From JBCBDX01 sp039822005 (lineage in GTDB: Bacteria > Pseudomonadota > Alphaproteobacteria > Rhizobiales > Rhizobiaceae): a stretch of DNA of 64,000 bases. The notes below the pieces were generated by a model, which was not told where the DNA came from, made no database searches, and worked only from the letters and a program-made list of their open reading frames with translations. The stretch's first letter is position 1, and each line of letters begins with the position of its first letter. Both the position numbers and the translations under genes were made by a program. Location of the stretch: the NCBI GenBank assembly GCA_039822005.1, contig JBCBMZ010000003.1, positions 248,001 through 312,000 on the forward strand, in the 5' to 3' direction. Shown here in pieces: positions 25,559 to 36,240 of this stretch.

Positions 25559-28500
25559 CTATTCGGCAGCTTCCCCTTCACGCAGATCTTGAAGAACACC
25601 TTCCGTTTGCGCACTTGCTTCTTCGCGGCGTTGATCAAGAATCAATTCATCTCGCGATGTGGCAATGCGGCGGATCTGGTTCATCGCGCCACCGGTACCG
25701 GCCGGGATCAAACGACCGACAATGACGTTTTCCTTCAGTCCTTGAAGCGTATCGATCTTGCCGGCAATCGAGGCCTCCGTGAGAACCTTGGTGGTCTCCT
25801 GGAACGATGCCGCCGAGATGAACGATGGTGTCTGCAACGACGCTTTCGTAATACCCAGAAGAACAGGCTCACCTTTGGCAGGCTCTTTGCCTTCTTCCTT
25901 CAAACGCTCGTTGACGTCTTCCAGCTCGATACGGTCGACGTTATCACCGGCGATATAGCCACTCTCGCCCGCGTCAGTGATCTCGATCTTCTGCAGCATC
26001 TGCCGGACAATCACTTCGATGTGCTTGTCGTTGATGATCACGCCCTGCAGACGATAGACTTCCTGGATCTCGTTAACAAGATAGGAAGCCAGCGCCTCGA
26101 CACCCTTGACCGACAAAATGTCGTGCGGCGCCGGGTTGCCATCGAGAATATACTCACCGCGTTCGATCGGGTCACCATCCTGCAAGTGGAACGGGCGGGA
26201 CTTCGGAATGAGATATTCCGCTGGCTCGAGCGTTTCATCATGCGGGTCGATGTGGATCTTGCGCTTGTTCTTGTAGTCACGGCCAAAGCGGATCGTTCCG
26301 TCAATTTCGGCGATGACAGCATGATCTTTTGGACGGCGCGCTTCAAACAGTTCGGCAACACGCGGCAGACCACCGGTGATGTCTTTTGTCTTCGCACTCT
26401 CCATTGGAATACGGGCAATCACATCTCCCGGCTTGACCGTCGCGCCCGGCTCAACCGAAAGAACGGCGTCGACGGACAGCAGGATGCGGGCATCGCTACC
26501 ACGAGCCAGCTTGACTATCTCGCCATCCTTGCCTTCGATCACGATCGCGGGCTTCAGATCAGCACCACGCGGGTTTGAACGCCAGTCAATGACTTCACGC
26601 TTGGTGATACCGGTGTTCTCATCAGCCGATTCCTGAACGGAAACGCCGTCGACAACATCTTCAAAGACCGCCTTACCTTCAACCTCCGTCATGATCGGGC
26701 GGGTGTATGGATCCCACTCGGCCAAACGCTGGCCGCGTTTGATCTTGTCACCATCGTCCACCATCAGCTTGGAACCGTAAGTGACCTTGTGAGACGCACG
26801 CTCTTCGCCCTTCTCATCCATGATGAGGATGGACATGTTGCGGCCCATGGCAATCATGTTGCCTTCAGAGTTGCGCACTACATTGCGGTTCTTGATCTTC
26901 ACTTCACCGTCGTAGGAGGCTTCCACGAATGAGGTATCAACAACCTGCGCTGTGCCGCCCATGTGGAAAGTCCGCATGGTCAGCTGTGTGCCAGGCTCAC
27001 CAATAGACTGCGCCGCGATAACACCGACAGCCTCGCCCATATTGACCGGTGTACCGCGCGCCAAGTCGCGGCCATAACAGACAGCACAAATGCCGGACTG
27101 CATTTCACAGGTCAGTGCCGAACGGATCTCAACGGACTGGATACCAGCCTTTTCAATCGCATCGGCATCGGGCTCTTCAACCATCTGACCGGCTTTGACG
27201 AGGATTTCCTCGGTTTGAGGATGCATCACATCATAAAGCACCGTACGACCCAGGATACGCTGACCAAGCGATGCCACAACCTGCCCGGCATCAACGATAG
27301 CGGTCATTGTCAGACCTTTGGTCGTGCCACAGTCTGTCGACGTGATGATGCAGTCCTGTGCCACGTCAACCAGACGACGTGTCAGATAACCGGAGTTCGC
27401 CGTCTTCAACGCCGTATCCGCAAGACCCTTACGGGCCCCGTGGGTGGAGTTGAAGTACTCGTTAACGGTCAGACCTTCTTTAAAGTTCGAGATGATCGGC
27501 GTCTCAATGATGGAGCCATCCGGCTTGGCCATCAGCCCACGCATACCGGCAAGCTGCTTCATCTGACGTGTCGAACCACGCGCGCCTGAACGCGCCATCA
27601 TATAGATGGAGTTCATTTGCTTCTGGCGGCCATCATCTTCGAACTTGACCGCTTGAATACCGGCCATGGTTTCTTCTGTCAGGCGATCATCACACCGCGC
27701 CCATGCATCAACAACCTTGTTGTATTTCTCGCCGAACGTGATCAGACCATCATTATACTGCTGCTCGTAGTCCTTCACGATTGCATCGGTCTCTTCCACG
27801 ATGCCGGACTTGGAATCCGGGATGACCATGTCATCCTTGCCGAACGAAATACCGGCCGTACAAGCGTGACGGAAGCCGAGCACCATGATCCGGTCACAGA
27901 AGATGACCGTCTCTTTTTGCCCGCAGTGCCGGTAGACCGTGTCGATCATCTTGGAGATGTTTTTCTTCGTCATCTCCTGGTTGCAGACGTCGTAGGGCAC
28001 CTTGAAGTTCTTGGGCAACAATTCACCAATGATCATGCGACCCGGCGTAGTGTCATGGATTTCAGAGACAGGGTTGCCTTCCTCGTCCACGGTCTTGAAC
28101 CGGCCTTTGATCTTGGTGTGTAGTGTCACAACCTTGTTCTCAAGCGCATGGTGCAACTCGCCCATATCGGCAAACACCATACCCTCGCCCGGCTCGTTCT
28201 CGGCCACGATGGACAGATAGTAGAGACCCAGAACCATATCCTGCGACGGCACGATGATCGGTTGACCATTGGCCGGGTGCAGGATGTTGTTGGTCGACAT
28301 CATCAGGACGCGTGCTTCAAGCTGCGCTTCCAGCGAAAGCGGTACGTGCACCGCCATCTGGTCACCGTCAAAGTCAGCGTTAAAGGCTGTACAGACGAGC
28401 GGGTGCAACTGGATCGCCTTGCCTTCAATCAACACAGGTTCAAAAGCCTGAATGCCAAGACGGTGCAAGGTCGGCGCACGGTTGAGAAGAACCGGGTGCT

Positions 28501-29758
28501 CGCGGATAACCTCATCGAGAATATCCCAGACTTCCGGCTTTTCTTTCTCAACTAGCTTCTTGGCTTGCTTGACCGTTGACGAATAACCCTTTGCATCAAG
28601 GCGCGCATAGATGAACGGCTTGAACAGTTCGAGCGCCATCTTCTTGGGCAGGCCGCATTGGTGCAGCTTCAGTTCCGGCCCGGTCACGATGACCGAACGA
28701 CCTGAGTAGTCGACGCGCTTGCCAAGCAGGTTCTGCCGGAACCGGCCCTGCTTGCCCTTCAGCATATCAGACAGCGATTTCAAAGGACGCTTGTTGGCAC
28801 CAGTGATCGTTCGACCGCGACGGCCATTGTCGAACAATGCATCAACGGACTCTTGAAGCATGCGCTTTTCGTTCCGGATGATGATACCCGGTGCACGCAG
28901 TTCCATCAGGCGCTTCAAGCGGTTGTTACGGTTGATCACACGGCGATAGAGATCGTTCAGGTCGGACGTCGCAAAGCGGCCGCCATCCAGCGGCACCAAC
29001 GGACGAAGATCCGGCGGGATGACCGGAACGATCTTCATGATCATCCACTCGGGGCGGTTTCCGGAATCGATGAAGTTCTCAACGACCTTCAGGCGCTTCA
29101 TGAGCTTTTTGGTCTTCAACTCAGAAGATGTCGCATCCAGCTCTTCACGCAGTTCTACCGCAATTTTGGGCAGATCAAGTGACGCCAGAATGTCGTGGAT
29201 CGCTTCCGCACCGATCATCGCGGTGAATTGGTCCTCGCCAAATTCCTCCGCTGCCTGCATGAACTCTTCTTCTGACAGAAGCTGAGACTCACCAAGCGGT
29301 GTCAGGCCGGGCTCAGTGACGATGTAATTTTCAAAATAAAGAACGCGCTCAACATCTTTCAACGTCATGTCGAGCAGAGTCGCGATGCGGCTAGGCAACG
29401 ACTTCAAAAACCAAATGTGCGCAACCGGCGCGGCCAGTTCGATGTGACCCATGCGCTCGCGGCGCACCCGTGAAAGCGTGACTTCAACACCGCACTTCTC
29501 ACAGATGATGCCCTTGTACTTCATGCGCTTGTACTTGCCGCACAAACACTCATAGTCCTTGACGGGACCGAAAATGCGCGCACAGAAAAGACCATCGCGC
29601 TCAGGTTTGAACGTGCGGTAGTTGATCGTCTCTGGCTTTTTGATCTCGCCATAGGACCATGACAGGATCTTTTCAGGCGACGCGATCGAGATACGGATCG
29701 AGTCAAAGTTTTGTGACGAGGCCTGCGGGTTGAAGATATTTGCAACCTCTTGGTTCAT
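25559..29758 (-). CDS. rpoC: DNA-directed RNA polymerase subunit beta'
   Basis: 1399 residues from ATG 29756-29758 (MNQEVANIFNPQ), 11 codons inside the longest frame. The N-terminal zinc finger is CLCGKYKRMKYKGIICEKCG. The active-site Mg-binding loop is NADFDGDQMAVHVPLS. The second zinc site near residue 815-900 includes CGTTKG and CEMQSGICAVCYGRD. Bridge helix and trigger loop follow (GARKGLADTALKTANSGYLTRRL). It follows rpoB by 106 bases. Confidence 0.98.
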   Translation of the reverse strand: MNQEVANIFNPQASSQNFDSIRISIASPEKILSWSYGEIKKPETINYRTFKPERDGLFCARIFGPVKDYECLCGKYKRMKYKGIICEKCGVEVTLSRVRRERMGHIELAAPVAHIWFLKSLPSRIATLLDMTLKDVERVLYFENYIVTEPGLTPLGESQLLSEEEFMQAAEEFGEDQFTAMIGAEAIHDILASLDLPKIAVELREELDATSSELKTKKLMKRLKVVENFIDSGNRPEWMIMKIVPVIPPDLRPLVPLDGGRFATSDLNDLYRRVINRNNRLKRLMELRAPGIIIRNEKRMLQESVDALFDNGRRGRTITGANKRPLKSLSDMLKGKQGRFRQNLLGKRVDYSGRSVIVTGPELKLHQCGLPKKMALELFKPFIYARLDAKGYSSTVKQAKKLVEKEKPEVWDILDEVIREHPVLLNRAPTLHRLGIQAFEPVLIEGKAIQLHPLVCTAFNADFDGDQMAVHVPLSLEAQLEARVLMMSTNNILHPANGQPIIVPSQDMVLGLYYLSIVAENEPGEGMVFADMGELHHALENKVVTLHTKIKGRFKTVDEEGNPVSEIHDTTPGRMIIGELLPKNFKVPYDVCNQEMTKKNISKMIDTVYRHCGQKETVIFCDRIMVLGFRHACTAGISFGKDDMVIPDSKSGIVEETDAIVKDYEQQYNDGLITFGEKYNKVVDAWARCDDRLTEETMAGIQAVKFEDDGRQKQMNSIYMMARSGARGSTRQMKQLAGMRGLMAKPDGSIIETPIISNFKEGLTVNEYFNSTHGARKGLADTALKTANSGYLTRRLVDVAQDCIITSTDCGTTKGLTMTAIVDAGQVVASLGQRILGRTVLYDVMHPQTEEILVKAGQMVEEPDADAIEKAGIQSVEIRSALTCEMQSGICAVCYGRDLARGTPVNMGEAVGVIAAQSIGEPGTQLTMRTFHMGGTAQVVDTSFVEASYDGEVKIKNRNVVRNSEGNMIAMGRNMSILIMDEKGEERASHKVTYGSKLMVDDGDKIKRGQRLAEWDPYTRPIMTEVEGKAVFEDVVDGVSVQESADENTGITKREVIDWRSNPRGADLKPAIVIEGKDGEIVKLARGSDARILLSVDAVLSVEPGATVKPGDVIARIPMESAKTKDITGGLPRVAELFEARRPKDHAVIAEIDGTIRFGRDYKNKRKIHIDPHDETLEPAEYLIPKSRPFHLQDGDPIERGEYILDGNPAPHDILSVKGVEALASYLVNEIQEVYRLQGVIINDKHIEVIVRQMLQKIEITDAGESGYIAGDNVDRIELEDVNERLKEEGKEPAKGEPVLLGITKASLQTPSFISAASFQETTKVLTEASIAGKIDTLQGLKENVIVGRLIPAGTGGAMNQIRRIATSRDELILDQRREEASAQTEGVLQDLREGEAAE

Positions 29759-29864
29759 GCCGTTCTCCTTAGCGGGCTTTGCCCGTTTCATTCATGTGCC
29801 GGAAAGCCCGGCGAAATCGGTGAAGGCCGCTGCGGGTAACCCGCAACGGCGTCATCAAAACGCT

Positions 29865-32800
29865 TTATTCAGCCGCGTCGGGCAGTTGTTGGTGCTCATC
29901 GGCATATTCGGGATCAACACGTGTGGACGAAAGCTCCACATTGAGGCCCAGCGAACGCATCTCCTTGACGAGGACGTTGAAGCTTTCCGGGATACCAGCT
30001 TCGAAGGTGTCATCACCGCGTACAATCGCTTCATAAACCTTTGTACGTCCGGCCACATCATCGGATTTGACAGTGAGCATTTCCTGAAGCGTGTAGGCTG
30101 CGCCATAAGCTTCAAGGGCCCAGACCTCCATCTCACCGAAGCGCTGGCCACCGAACTGCGCCTTACCACCCAGCGGCTGCTGCGTGACAAGCGAGTATGG
30201 GCCAATCGATCGAGCGTGAATTTTATCATCCACCAGATGGTGCAGCTTGAGCATGTAGATGTAGCCGACGGTTACGGGGCGATCAAACGCCTCGCCGGTG
30301 CGCCCATCATAAAGCGTGGACTGGCCGGAACGATCCAGACCCGCCTGCTCCAGCATGACGTTGATCTCTTCCTCGACGGCACCGTCAAATACCGGTGTCG
30401 CAATGGTTACACCGCGGGTAAACTGCTCACCGAGACGAACAACAGACTCATCATCCATCGTGCGAACCGGCTCATTGCGGTTGTTGTCAGGAATCAAGTC
30501 TTCAAGCGTGGCGCGAAGAGGTTTGGTGTCGCCCGAAGCTTTATAGGCCTCGACCATTTCACCAATTTTCTTGCCCATACCGGCACACGCCCAACCAAGG
30601 TGCGTTTCCAGAATCTGACCCACATTCATCCGTGACGGCACGCCAAGCGGGTTCAAAACGATGTCGACATGTTCACCATCTTCCAGAAACGGCATATCTT
30701 CCACCGGCATGATCCGAGAGACAACACCCTTGTTACCGTGCCGGCCAGCCATTTTGTCGCCCGGCTGAAGCTTGCGCTTCACCGCCACAAAGACCTTGAC
30801 CATTTTCATGACACCCGGAGGCATCTCGTCGCCGCGCTGAACTTTCTCGACCTTGTCCATGAAGCGCTGTTCAAGGGACTTCTTGGTCTCGTCATACTGA
30901 TTGCGCAACTGCTCAAGTGCATCCTGCAGCTTTTCGTCGTCAACGGCAAACTGCCACCAGTTGGACTGCGGATAGCTGTCCAGAATTTCCGTGTCGATCT
31001 TGGTGCTTTTTTTGAAGCCCTTGGGACCGGCTATCGCCTCCTGTCCTTCCAGCATGGAAGAAAGTCGCGAGTAGGTGTTGCGGTCAAGGATGGATTGCTC
31101 ATCGTCACGGTCTTTGGCCAGACGCTCAATCTCCTCACGCTCGATCGCCATCGCGCGCTCATCCTTGTCGATGCCGTGGCGGTTAAATACGCGCACCTCA
31201 ACAACGGTACCAAAGCCACCCGGCGGCATGCGCATGGAAGTATCGCGCACATCAGATGCTTTCTCACCAAAGATGGCGCGAAGCAGCTTTTCTTCCGGAG
31301 TCATCGGGCTCTCACCCTTCGGCGTGATCTTGCCGACAAGAATATCGCCAGGTCCAACTTCCGCACCGATGTAAACGATACCGGCTTCGTCGAGGTTTTT
31401 CAGCGCTTCTTCTGAAACGTTCGGGATATCGCGCGTGATTTCCTCAGGGCCGAGCTTCGTATCGCGGGCCATCACCTCATACTCTTCCAAATGGATGGAA
31501 GTGAAAACATCTTCACGTACAATCCGTTCGGACAGAAGAATGGAGTCCTCATAGTTGTAGCCGTTCCAAGGCATGAACGCGACGAGCACGTTGCGGCCCA
31601 GCGCCAAGTCACCCAGATCAGTTGACGGGCCATCTGCAATGATGTCACCTTTTTCGATCACATCACCGACACGCACCAAAGGACGCTGGTTAATACAGGT
31701 CGATTGGTTCGAACGCTGGAACTTTTGCAAACGGTAGATGTCAACGCCTGGTTCGCCGGGATCAAGATCGTCCGTTGCACGGATAACCACACGCATCGCA
31801 TCAACCTGGTCCACAATACCTGCGCGACGCGCTCCAATGGCAGCGCCGGAATCGCGGGCCACAATCGCCTCCATGCCGGTGCCCACAAAGGGTGCATCGG
31901 CTTTAACGAGCGGTACAGCCTGACGCTGCATGTTGGAACCCATCAACGCGCGGTTCGCATCATCGTTCTCAAGGAAAGGAATGAGCGCCGCAGCAACAGA
32001 AACGAGCTGTTTGGGAGACACATCCATCAGATCAACGACGTCTTTGGGCGCCATCATAACATCGCCATTGTGACGTACGATCACGAACTGGTTGACCAGC
32101 ATACCACCATCGTCGAGCTCGGCGTTTGCCTGCGCAACGTGATATTTCGCTTCCTCGACAGCGGACAGATAGATGACGTCATCGGTCACTTTCCCATCAA
32201 CAACCCGGCGATAAGGGCTCTCGATGAAGCCATATTTGTTAACCCGGGCAAATGTCGACAGCGAGTTGATGAGGCCGATGTTCGGACCTTCCGGTGTCTC
32301 AATCGGGCAGATACGGCCATAGTGGGTCGGGTGGACGTCACGAACCTCAAAGCCTGCACGCTCACGCGTCAAACCGCCCGGTCCAAGCGCAGACAAGCGA
32401 CGCTTGTGCGTGATCTCGGAGAGCGGGTTGGTCTGATCCATAAACTGTGACAGCTGAGATGAACCAAAGAATTCGCGCACGGCTGCCGCAGCGGGTTTTG
32501 CATTGATCAAATCTTGCGGCATGACCGTGTCGATATCGACAGAAGACATGCGTTCCTTGATGGCGCGCTCCATGCGCAGAAGACCGACACGATACTGGTT
32601 TTCCATCAGCTCACCAACGGAACGGACGCGGCGGTTACCAAGGTTATCAATGTCATCGACATCGCCCTTGCCGTCCCGCAGATCCAGAAGGATACGCAAC
32701 ACTTCGATGATGTCTTCCTTGCGAACCGTGCGAACCGAATCTTCGACATCAATGCCAAGACGCATGTTCATTTTCACGCGGCCAACGGCGGAAAGATCGT

Positions 32801-34016
32801 AACGCTCACTGTCAAAGAAGAGCGAGTTGAACATGGCTTCTGCCGTTTCCATGGTCGGCGGTTCACCGGGACGCATGACGCGGTAGATGTCGAACAGCGC
32901 ATCCTGACGGCTCTCATTCTTGTCGACCGTCAAGGTTGAACGAATGTATGGGCCGACATTAACGTGATCGATGTCGAGGATCGGGAACGATGAATGGCCG
33001 CTTTCGATCAGAACCTGCAGTGTCTTCTCATCAATCTCATCGCCGGCTTCCAAATAGATTTCGCCGGTTTCATAATTGACAATATCCTCCGCCAGATACG
33101 CGCCGTAGAGGTCTTCGTCCGTCGCTTTAAAGGCCTTGATGCCTTTCTCGCCAAGCTGCTTGACCGTGCGCGCGGTGACCTTTTTACCCGCCTCAACGAT
33201 CACTTCGCCCGTGTCGGCATCAATGAGGTCTTTAAGCGGCTTGGTACCCTTCAAGCCCTCCGGATTGAAAGGAATGCGCCAACCCTCCCCGTCACGCTCG
33301 TAGGAGACGAAATTGTAGTAGGTGGAAAGGATTTCTTCCGGATCCATGCCAAGCGCCATCAGAAGGGACGACACCGGAATCTTACGGCGACGGTCGATGC
33401 GTGCATGCACAACATCTTTGGCATCAAACTCAATATCAAGCCATGATCCGCGGTATGGAATCACGCGCGCAGCAAACAAAAGCTTGCCCGATGAGTGCGT
33501 TTTGCCTTTGTCGTGATCAAAGAAGACGCCCGGCGAACGGTGCATCTGCGAAACGATGACACGTTCTGTTCCGTTGACAATGAACGTACCATTGTCCGTC
33601 ATGAGCGGCATGTCGCCCATGTAAACATCCTGTTCTTTAAATTCACGAACAGACTTTGTGCCGGTGTCTTCATCGACATCAAACACAATCAAGCGCAGCG
33701 TCACTTTAAGCGGCGCTGAATAGGTCAGATCACGTTGACGGCATTCTTCCACATCGAACTTCGGCGCTTCAAACGTATAAGACACAAATTCCAGTTGAGA
33801 TGTACCGGCAAAATCTGAAATCGGAAAAACAGACTTGAAGGCGGCTTGAAGTCCTTCATCGCCGCGCCCACCTTCGGGCTCCTCAACCATCAGGAATTGA
33901 TCATAAGATGCCTTTTGAACCTCAATCAGGTTCGGCATCTCGGCGACATCAGGAATGTCACCGAAGAATTTGCGTACGCGTTTGCGACCGTTGAATGTGG
34001 TGGTAGCTTGCGTCAT
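29865..34016 (-). CDS. rpoB: DNA-directed RNA polymerase subunit beta
   Basis: 1383 residues. The rifampicin region reads FGSSQLSQFMDQTNPLSE and THKRRLSALGPGGLTRERAG, wild type at the classical resistance positions. Further on are the GYNYEDSILLSERIVRED motif and the C-terminal clamp segment GGKAQFGGQRFGEMEVWALE. It follows rplL by 237 bases. Confidence 0.98.
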   Translation of the reverse strand: MTQATTTFNGRKRVRKFFGDIPDVAEMPNLIEVQKASYDQFLMVEEPEGGRGDEGLQAAFKSVFPISDFAGTSQLEFVSYTFEAPKFDVEECRQRDLTYSAPLKVTLRLIVFDVDEDTGTKSVREFKEQDVYMGDMPLMTDNGTFIVNGTERVIVSQMHRSPGVFFDHDKGKTHSSGKLLFAARVIPYRGSWLDIEFDAKDVVHARIDRRRKIPVSSLLMALGMDPEEILSTYYNFVSYERDGEGWRIPFNPEGLKGTKPLKDLIDADTGEVIVEAGKKVTARTVKQLGEKGIKAFKATDEDLYGAYLAEDIVNYETGEIYLEAGDEIDEKTLQVLIESGHSSFPILDIDHVNVGPYIRSTLTVDKNESRQDALFDIYRVMRPGEPPTMETAEAMFNSLFFDSERYDLSAVGRVKMNMRLGIDVEDSVRTVRKEDIIEVLRILLDLRDGKGDVDDIDNLGNRRVRSVGELMENQYRVGLLRMERAIKERMSSVDIDTVMPQDLINAKPAAAAVREFFGSSQLSQFMDQTNPLSEITHKRRLSALGPGGLTRERAGFEVRDVHPTHYGRICPIETPEGPNIGLINSLSTFARVNKYGFIESPYRRVVDGKVTDDVIYLSAVEEAKYHVAQANAELDDGGMLVNQFVIVRHNGDVMMAPKDVVDLMDVSPKQLVSVAAALIPFLENDDANRALMGSNMQRQAVPLVKADAPFVGTGMEAIVARDSGAAIGARRAGIVDQVDAMRVVIRATDDLDPGEPGVDIYRLQKFQRSNQSTCINQRPLVRVGDVIEKGDIIADGPSTDLGDLALGRNVLVAFMPWNGYNYEDSILLSERIVREDVFTSIHLEEYEVMARDTKLGPEEITRDIPNVSEEALKNLDEAGIVYIGAEVGPGDILVGKITPKGESPMTPEEKLLRAIFGEKASDVRDTSMRMPPGGFGTVVEVRVFNRHGIDKDERAMAIEREEIERLAKDRDDEQSILDRNTYSRLSSMLEGQEAIAGPKGFKKSTKIDTEILDSYPQSNWWQFAVDDEKLQDALEQLRNQYDETKKSLEQRFMDKVEKVQRGDEMPPGVMKMVKVFVAVKRKLQPGDKMAGRHGNKGVVSRIMPVEDMPFLEDGEHVDIVLNPLGVPSRMNVGQILETHLGWACAGMGKKIGEMVEAYKASGDTKPLRATLEDLIPDNNRNEPVRTMDDESVVRLGEQFTRGVTIATPVFDGAVEEEINVMLEQAGLDRSGQSTLYDGRTGEAFDRPVTVGYIYMLKLHHLVDDKIHARSIGPYSLVTQQPLGGKAQFGGQRFGEMEVWALEAYGAAYTLQEMLTVKSDDVAGRTKVYEAIVRGDDTFEAGIPESFNVLVKEMRSLGLNVELSSTRVDPEYADEHQQLPDAAE

Positions 34017-34220
34017 TGAAGCTCCTCATCGTTCCGCCTGGCACGTCAGGCGGCTTTTGTTCAGTTCTGATCTCACGGCTGTGCCACGCCGAAGATCTAC
34101 GCCTAAACAGGCCCGAAACCCATGCAGCCGGTTTCGTGGCCCTAAAACGGTGAAAGCCCGTTTCCAAACTTCCCTCAAATCGGGAGGTTAGGAAAAGGGT
34201 TCAGACGACTGTGACCGGAC

Positions 34221-34240
34221 GGCGGGACCAACGCCCCGCC
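34221..34240 (-). repeat. Stem-loop in the rplL-rpoB gap
   Basis: GGCGGG and CCCGCC flank an eight-base loop 14 bases after the rplL stop. No T-run follows on the minus strand, so this is not a simple terminator. In E. coli the same gap holds an attenuator and an RNase III site, so a processing or attenuation role is possible. The rest of the 237-base gap shows only a short CCTC...GAGG hairpin. Confidence 0.4.
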
Positions 34241-34253
34241 GCCCGACAAGCAG

Positions 34254-34634
34254 TTACTTCATGGAAGCGGTTGCGCCAGCTTCCTGAAGTTTCTTGACGA
34301 TTTCCTCGGCTTCGCCTTTGGAAACGGCTTCTTTGACCGCCTTTGGAGCGCCTTCAACGAGGTCTTTGGCTTCTTTCAGGCCAAGACCTGTAAGGCCACG
34401 TACTTCCTTGATGACGTTGATTTTCTTGTCACCGGCAGCTTCAAGAATGACGTCAAATTCGTCTTTTTCTTCAGCAGGTGCGGCATCGCCGCCAGCAGCG
34501 CCGCCAGCAGCAGCAACAGCAACAGGTGCAGCGGCAGAAACGCCCCATTTTTCTTCAAGCATTTTGGAAAGCTCAGCAGCTTCCAAAACTGTCAATGCGG
34601 ACAGATCGTCCACGATTTTAGCAAGATCAGCCAT
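34254..34634 (-). CDS. rplL: 50S ribosomal protein L7/L12
   Basis: 126 residues: an N-terminal dimerisation helix (LAKIVDDLSALTVLEAAELSK), an Ala/Gly-rich hinge near residues 38-52, and the factor-binding C-terminal domain (KINVIKEVRGLTGLGLKEAKDLVEGAPK). L12 multimers recruit translational GTPases. It follows rplJ by 56 bases. Confidence 0.98.
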   Translation of the reverse strand: MADLAKIVDDLSALTVLEAAELSKMLEEKWGVSAAAPVAVAAAGGAAGGDAAPAEEKDEFDVILEAAGDKKINVIKEVRGLTGLGLKEAKDLVEGAPKAVKEAVSKGEAEEIVKKLQEAGATASMK

Positions 34635-34690
34635 TTTTCAGTTCCTAATTTGGTTCGAACAGTTCAGTTGGTTTTCTCAAAGATGAGGCC

Positions 34691-35212
34691 TTACGCAGCC
34701 TCGCCCTCCTTTTGGGCATAAGCATTGATGACGCGTGCGAGCTGAGCGCCCGGCGCGGCTGTAACACTTGCGATACGCGATGCCGGCGTAGAGATCATGC
34801 CAAGCATCTTGGCACGCAATTCATCCAACGATGGCAATTCGGCCAAAGCCTTCACACCACCTGCATCAAGTACCGTGGCACCCAGCGCACCACCCAAGAC
34901 AACGAGCTTGTCGTTGGCTTTGGCGAAATCACTGGCCACCTTGGGCGCCGTTACCGGATCTTCGGCGTAGGCAATGAGTGTCTGACCTTTGAAAAGGTCA
35001 CCCATGCCTTCGGCGTCCGTGCCCTGAAGAGCGATTTTGGCAAGGCGGTTCTTTGCGACTTTCACAGTGCCACCGGCCGTGCGCATCTTTGAGCGCAAAT
35101 CGCTCATTTCTGCCACGGTCAGACCTGTGTAGTGGGCCACGATCACAGAACCTGAATCTTTGAAGACCTGGTTCAGCTCAGTGACAAATTCGCGCTTTTG
35201 CGTTCTATCCAC
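34691..35212 (-). CDS. rplJ: 50S ribosomal protein L10
   Basis: 173 residues from a GTG start at 35210-35212 with GGAG seven bases upstream; the frame is open 19 codons further but those residues are not L10-like. It opens xDRTQKREFVTELN, continues VAHYTGLTVAEMSDLRSKMR and KVAKNRLAKIAL, and ends in the L12-binding helix. L10 anchors L12 dimers on the stalk base and in other bacteria represses its own mRNA through the leader. Confidence 0.95.
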   Translation of the reverse strand: MDRTQKREFVTELNQVFKDSGSVIVAHYTGLTVAEMSDLRSKMRTAGGTVKVAKNRLAKIALQGTDAEGMGDLFKGQTLIAYAEDPVTAPKVASDFAKANDKLVVLGGALGATVLDAGGVKALAELPSLDELRAKMLGMISTPASRIASVTAAPGAQLARVINAYAQKEGEAA

Positions 35213-35538
35213 TTCGTCTCTCCGTTTGACGGCAAATCCAAAAGAAATGCCGCGGGTTGCCTTTGCCACTCCAGTGACCGGTCAGGTCCCCGGAGCAACG
35301 CTCGAGGATCCCTGTCCCCTTTCATCGGATCGCTGATACGCGAACTGACTAAAGGCACTACGGTTCGAACCAATTTGCGGGCTTGACCCCGCGAAATCCG
35401 CTCTTCCCCGTCTCATGCAGGCCCGTTTGGTATTAAGGCGAGCCACCTGCAATCTCGGACAGAGGGACCGGATCAGAATTCTTCTCCGGCCATCCGCACC
35501 GACCGAAGCCGGAACGGAATTCTTAAAAATGCGGCGCG
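35213..35538 (-). promoter_or_regulatory. rplJ leader / L10 regulatory region
   Basis: 326 bases without a gene between rplA and rplJ, where bacteria usually carry the L10-L12 autoregulatory leader. An imperfect hairpin (TCCTCGAGC-GTT-GCTCCGGGGA on the minus strand, 35287-35308, one bulge) lies about 75 bases before the GTG start. The position and length fit an L10 leader, but I cannot confirm the kink-turn consensus by eye. Confidence 0.5.
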
Positions 35539-36237
35539 TTATTGGGCAGCCAGGCTGCTTACATCCACACGCACACCAGCGCCCATGGTCGATGAAATCG
35601 CCAGACGCTTCAAATAAGTTCCCTTCGCACCCGATGGTTTGGCCTTGTTGACCGCATCCACCAGCGCGCGAACATTTTCTTCCAACGCTTTGGCATCAAA
35701 AGATGCCTTGCCCGCACGCGCATGCACGATGCCGGCCTTTTCCACACGAAACTCCACAGCACCACCCTTGGATGCTTTGACCGCTTCGGTCACATTGGGT
35801 GTCACCGTGCCAACCTTCGGGTTCGGCATCATGCCGCGTGGACCCAGTACCTTACCCAAACGACCGACGAGCGGCATCATGTCCGGCGTGGCAATACAGC
35901 GGTCAAAATCAATATTGCCGCCCTGCACCGCCTCAACCAGCTCTTCCGCACCCACAACGTCGGCGCCGGCAGCTTTCGCCTCTTCAGCTTTGTCGCCACG
36001 AGCAAAAACAGCAACGCGCACATTGGCACCTGTACCATTGGGCAGATTCACAACACCGCGCACCATCTGGTCAGCGTGGCGGGGATCAACGCCAAGGTTC
36101 ATCGCCACTTCGATGGTCTCGTCAAACTCTGCGGTTGCCCGGTCCTTGACCATGCCGATGGCCGCCGTCAGTTCAACAGTTTCGTTCTTGTCAACACCTT
36201 CGCGAAGCGCTTTGGTTCTTTTACCTATAGGTGCCAT
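35539..36237 (-). CDS. rplA: 50S ribosomal protein L1
   Basis: 232 residues: MAPIGKRTKALREGVDKNE, then GLGDPRHADQ-type NLGVDPRHADQMVRG and the MPLVGRLGKVLGPRGMMPNP signature. L1 forms the mobile stalk by the E site and in E. coli represses the L11 operon. It follows rplK by three bases. Confidence 0.97.
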   Translation of the reverse strand: MAPIGKRTKALREGVDKNETVELTAAIGMVKDRATAEFDETIEVAMNLGVDPRHADQMVRGVVNLPNGTGANVRVAVFARGDKAEEAKAAGADVVGAEELVEAVQGGNIDFDRCIATPDMMPLVGRLGKVLGPRGMMPNPKVGTVTPNVTEAVKASKGGAVEFRVEKAGIVHARAGKASFDAKALEENVRALVDAVNKAKPSGAKGTYLKRLAISSTMGAGVRVDVSSLAAQ

Positions 36238-36240
36238 CGA

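Noticed and set aside
25547..26578. 343-codon plus-strand frame opposite the 3' end of rpoC
   Set aside because: Antisense shadow of a highly conserved gene; no protein motifs and no initiation site.
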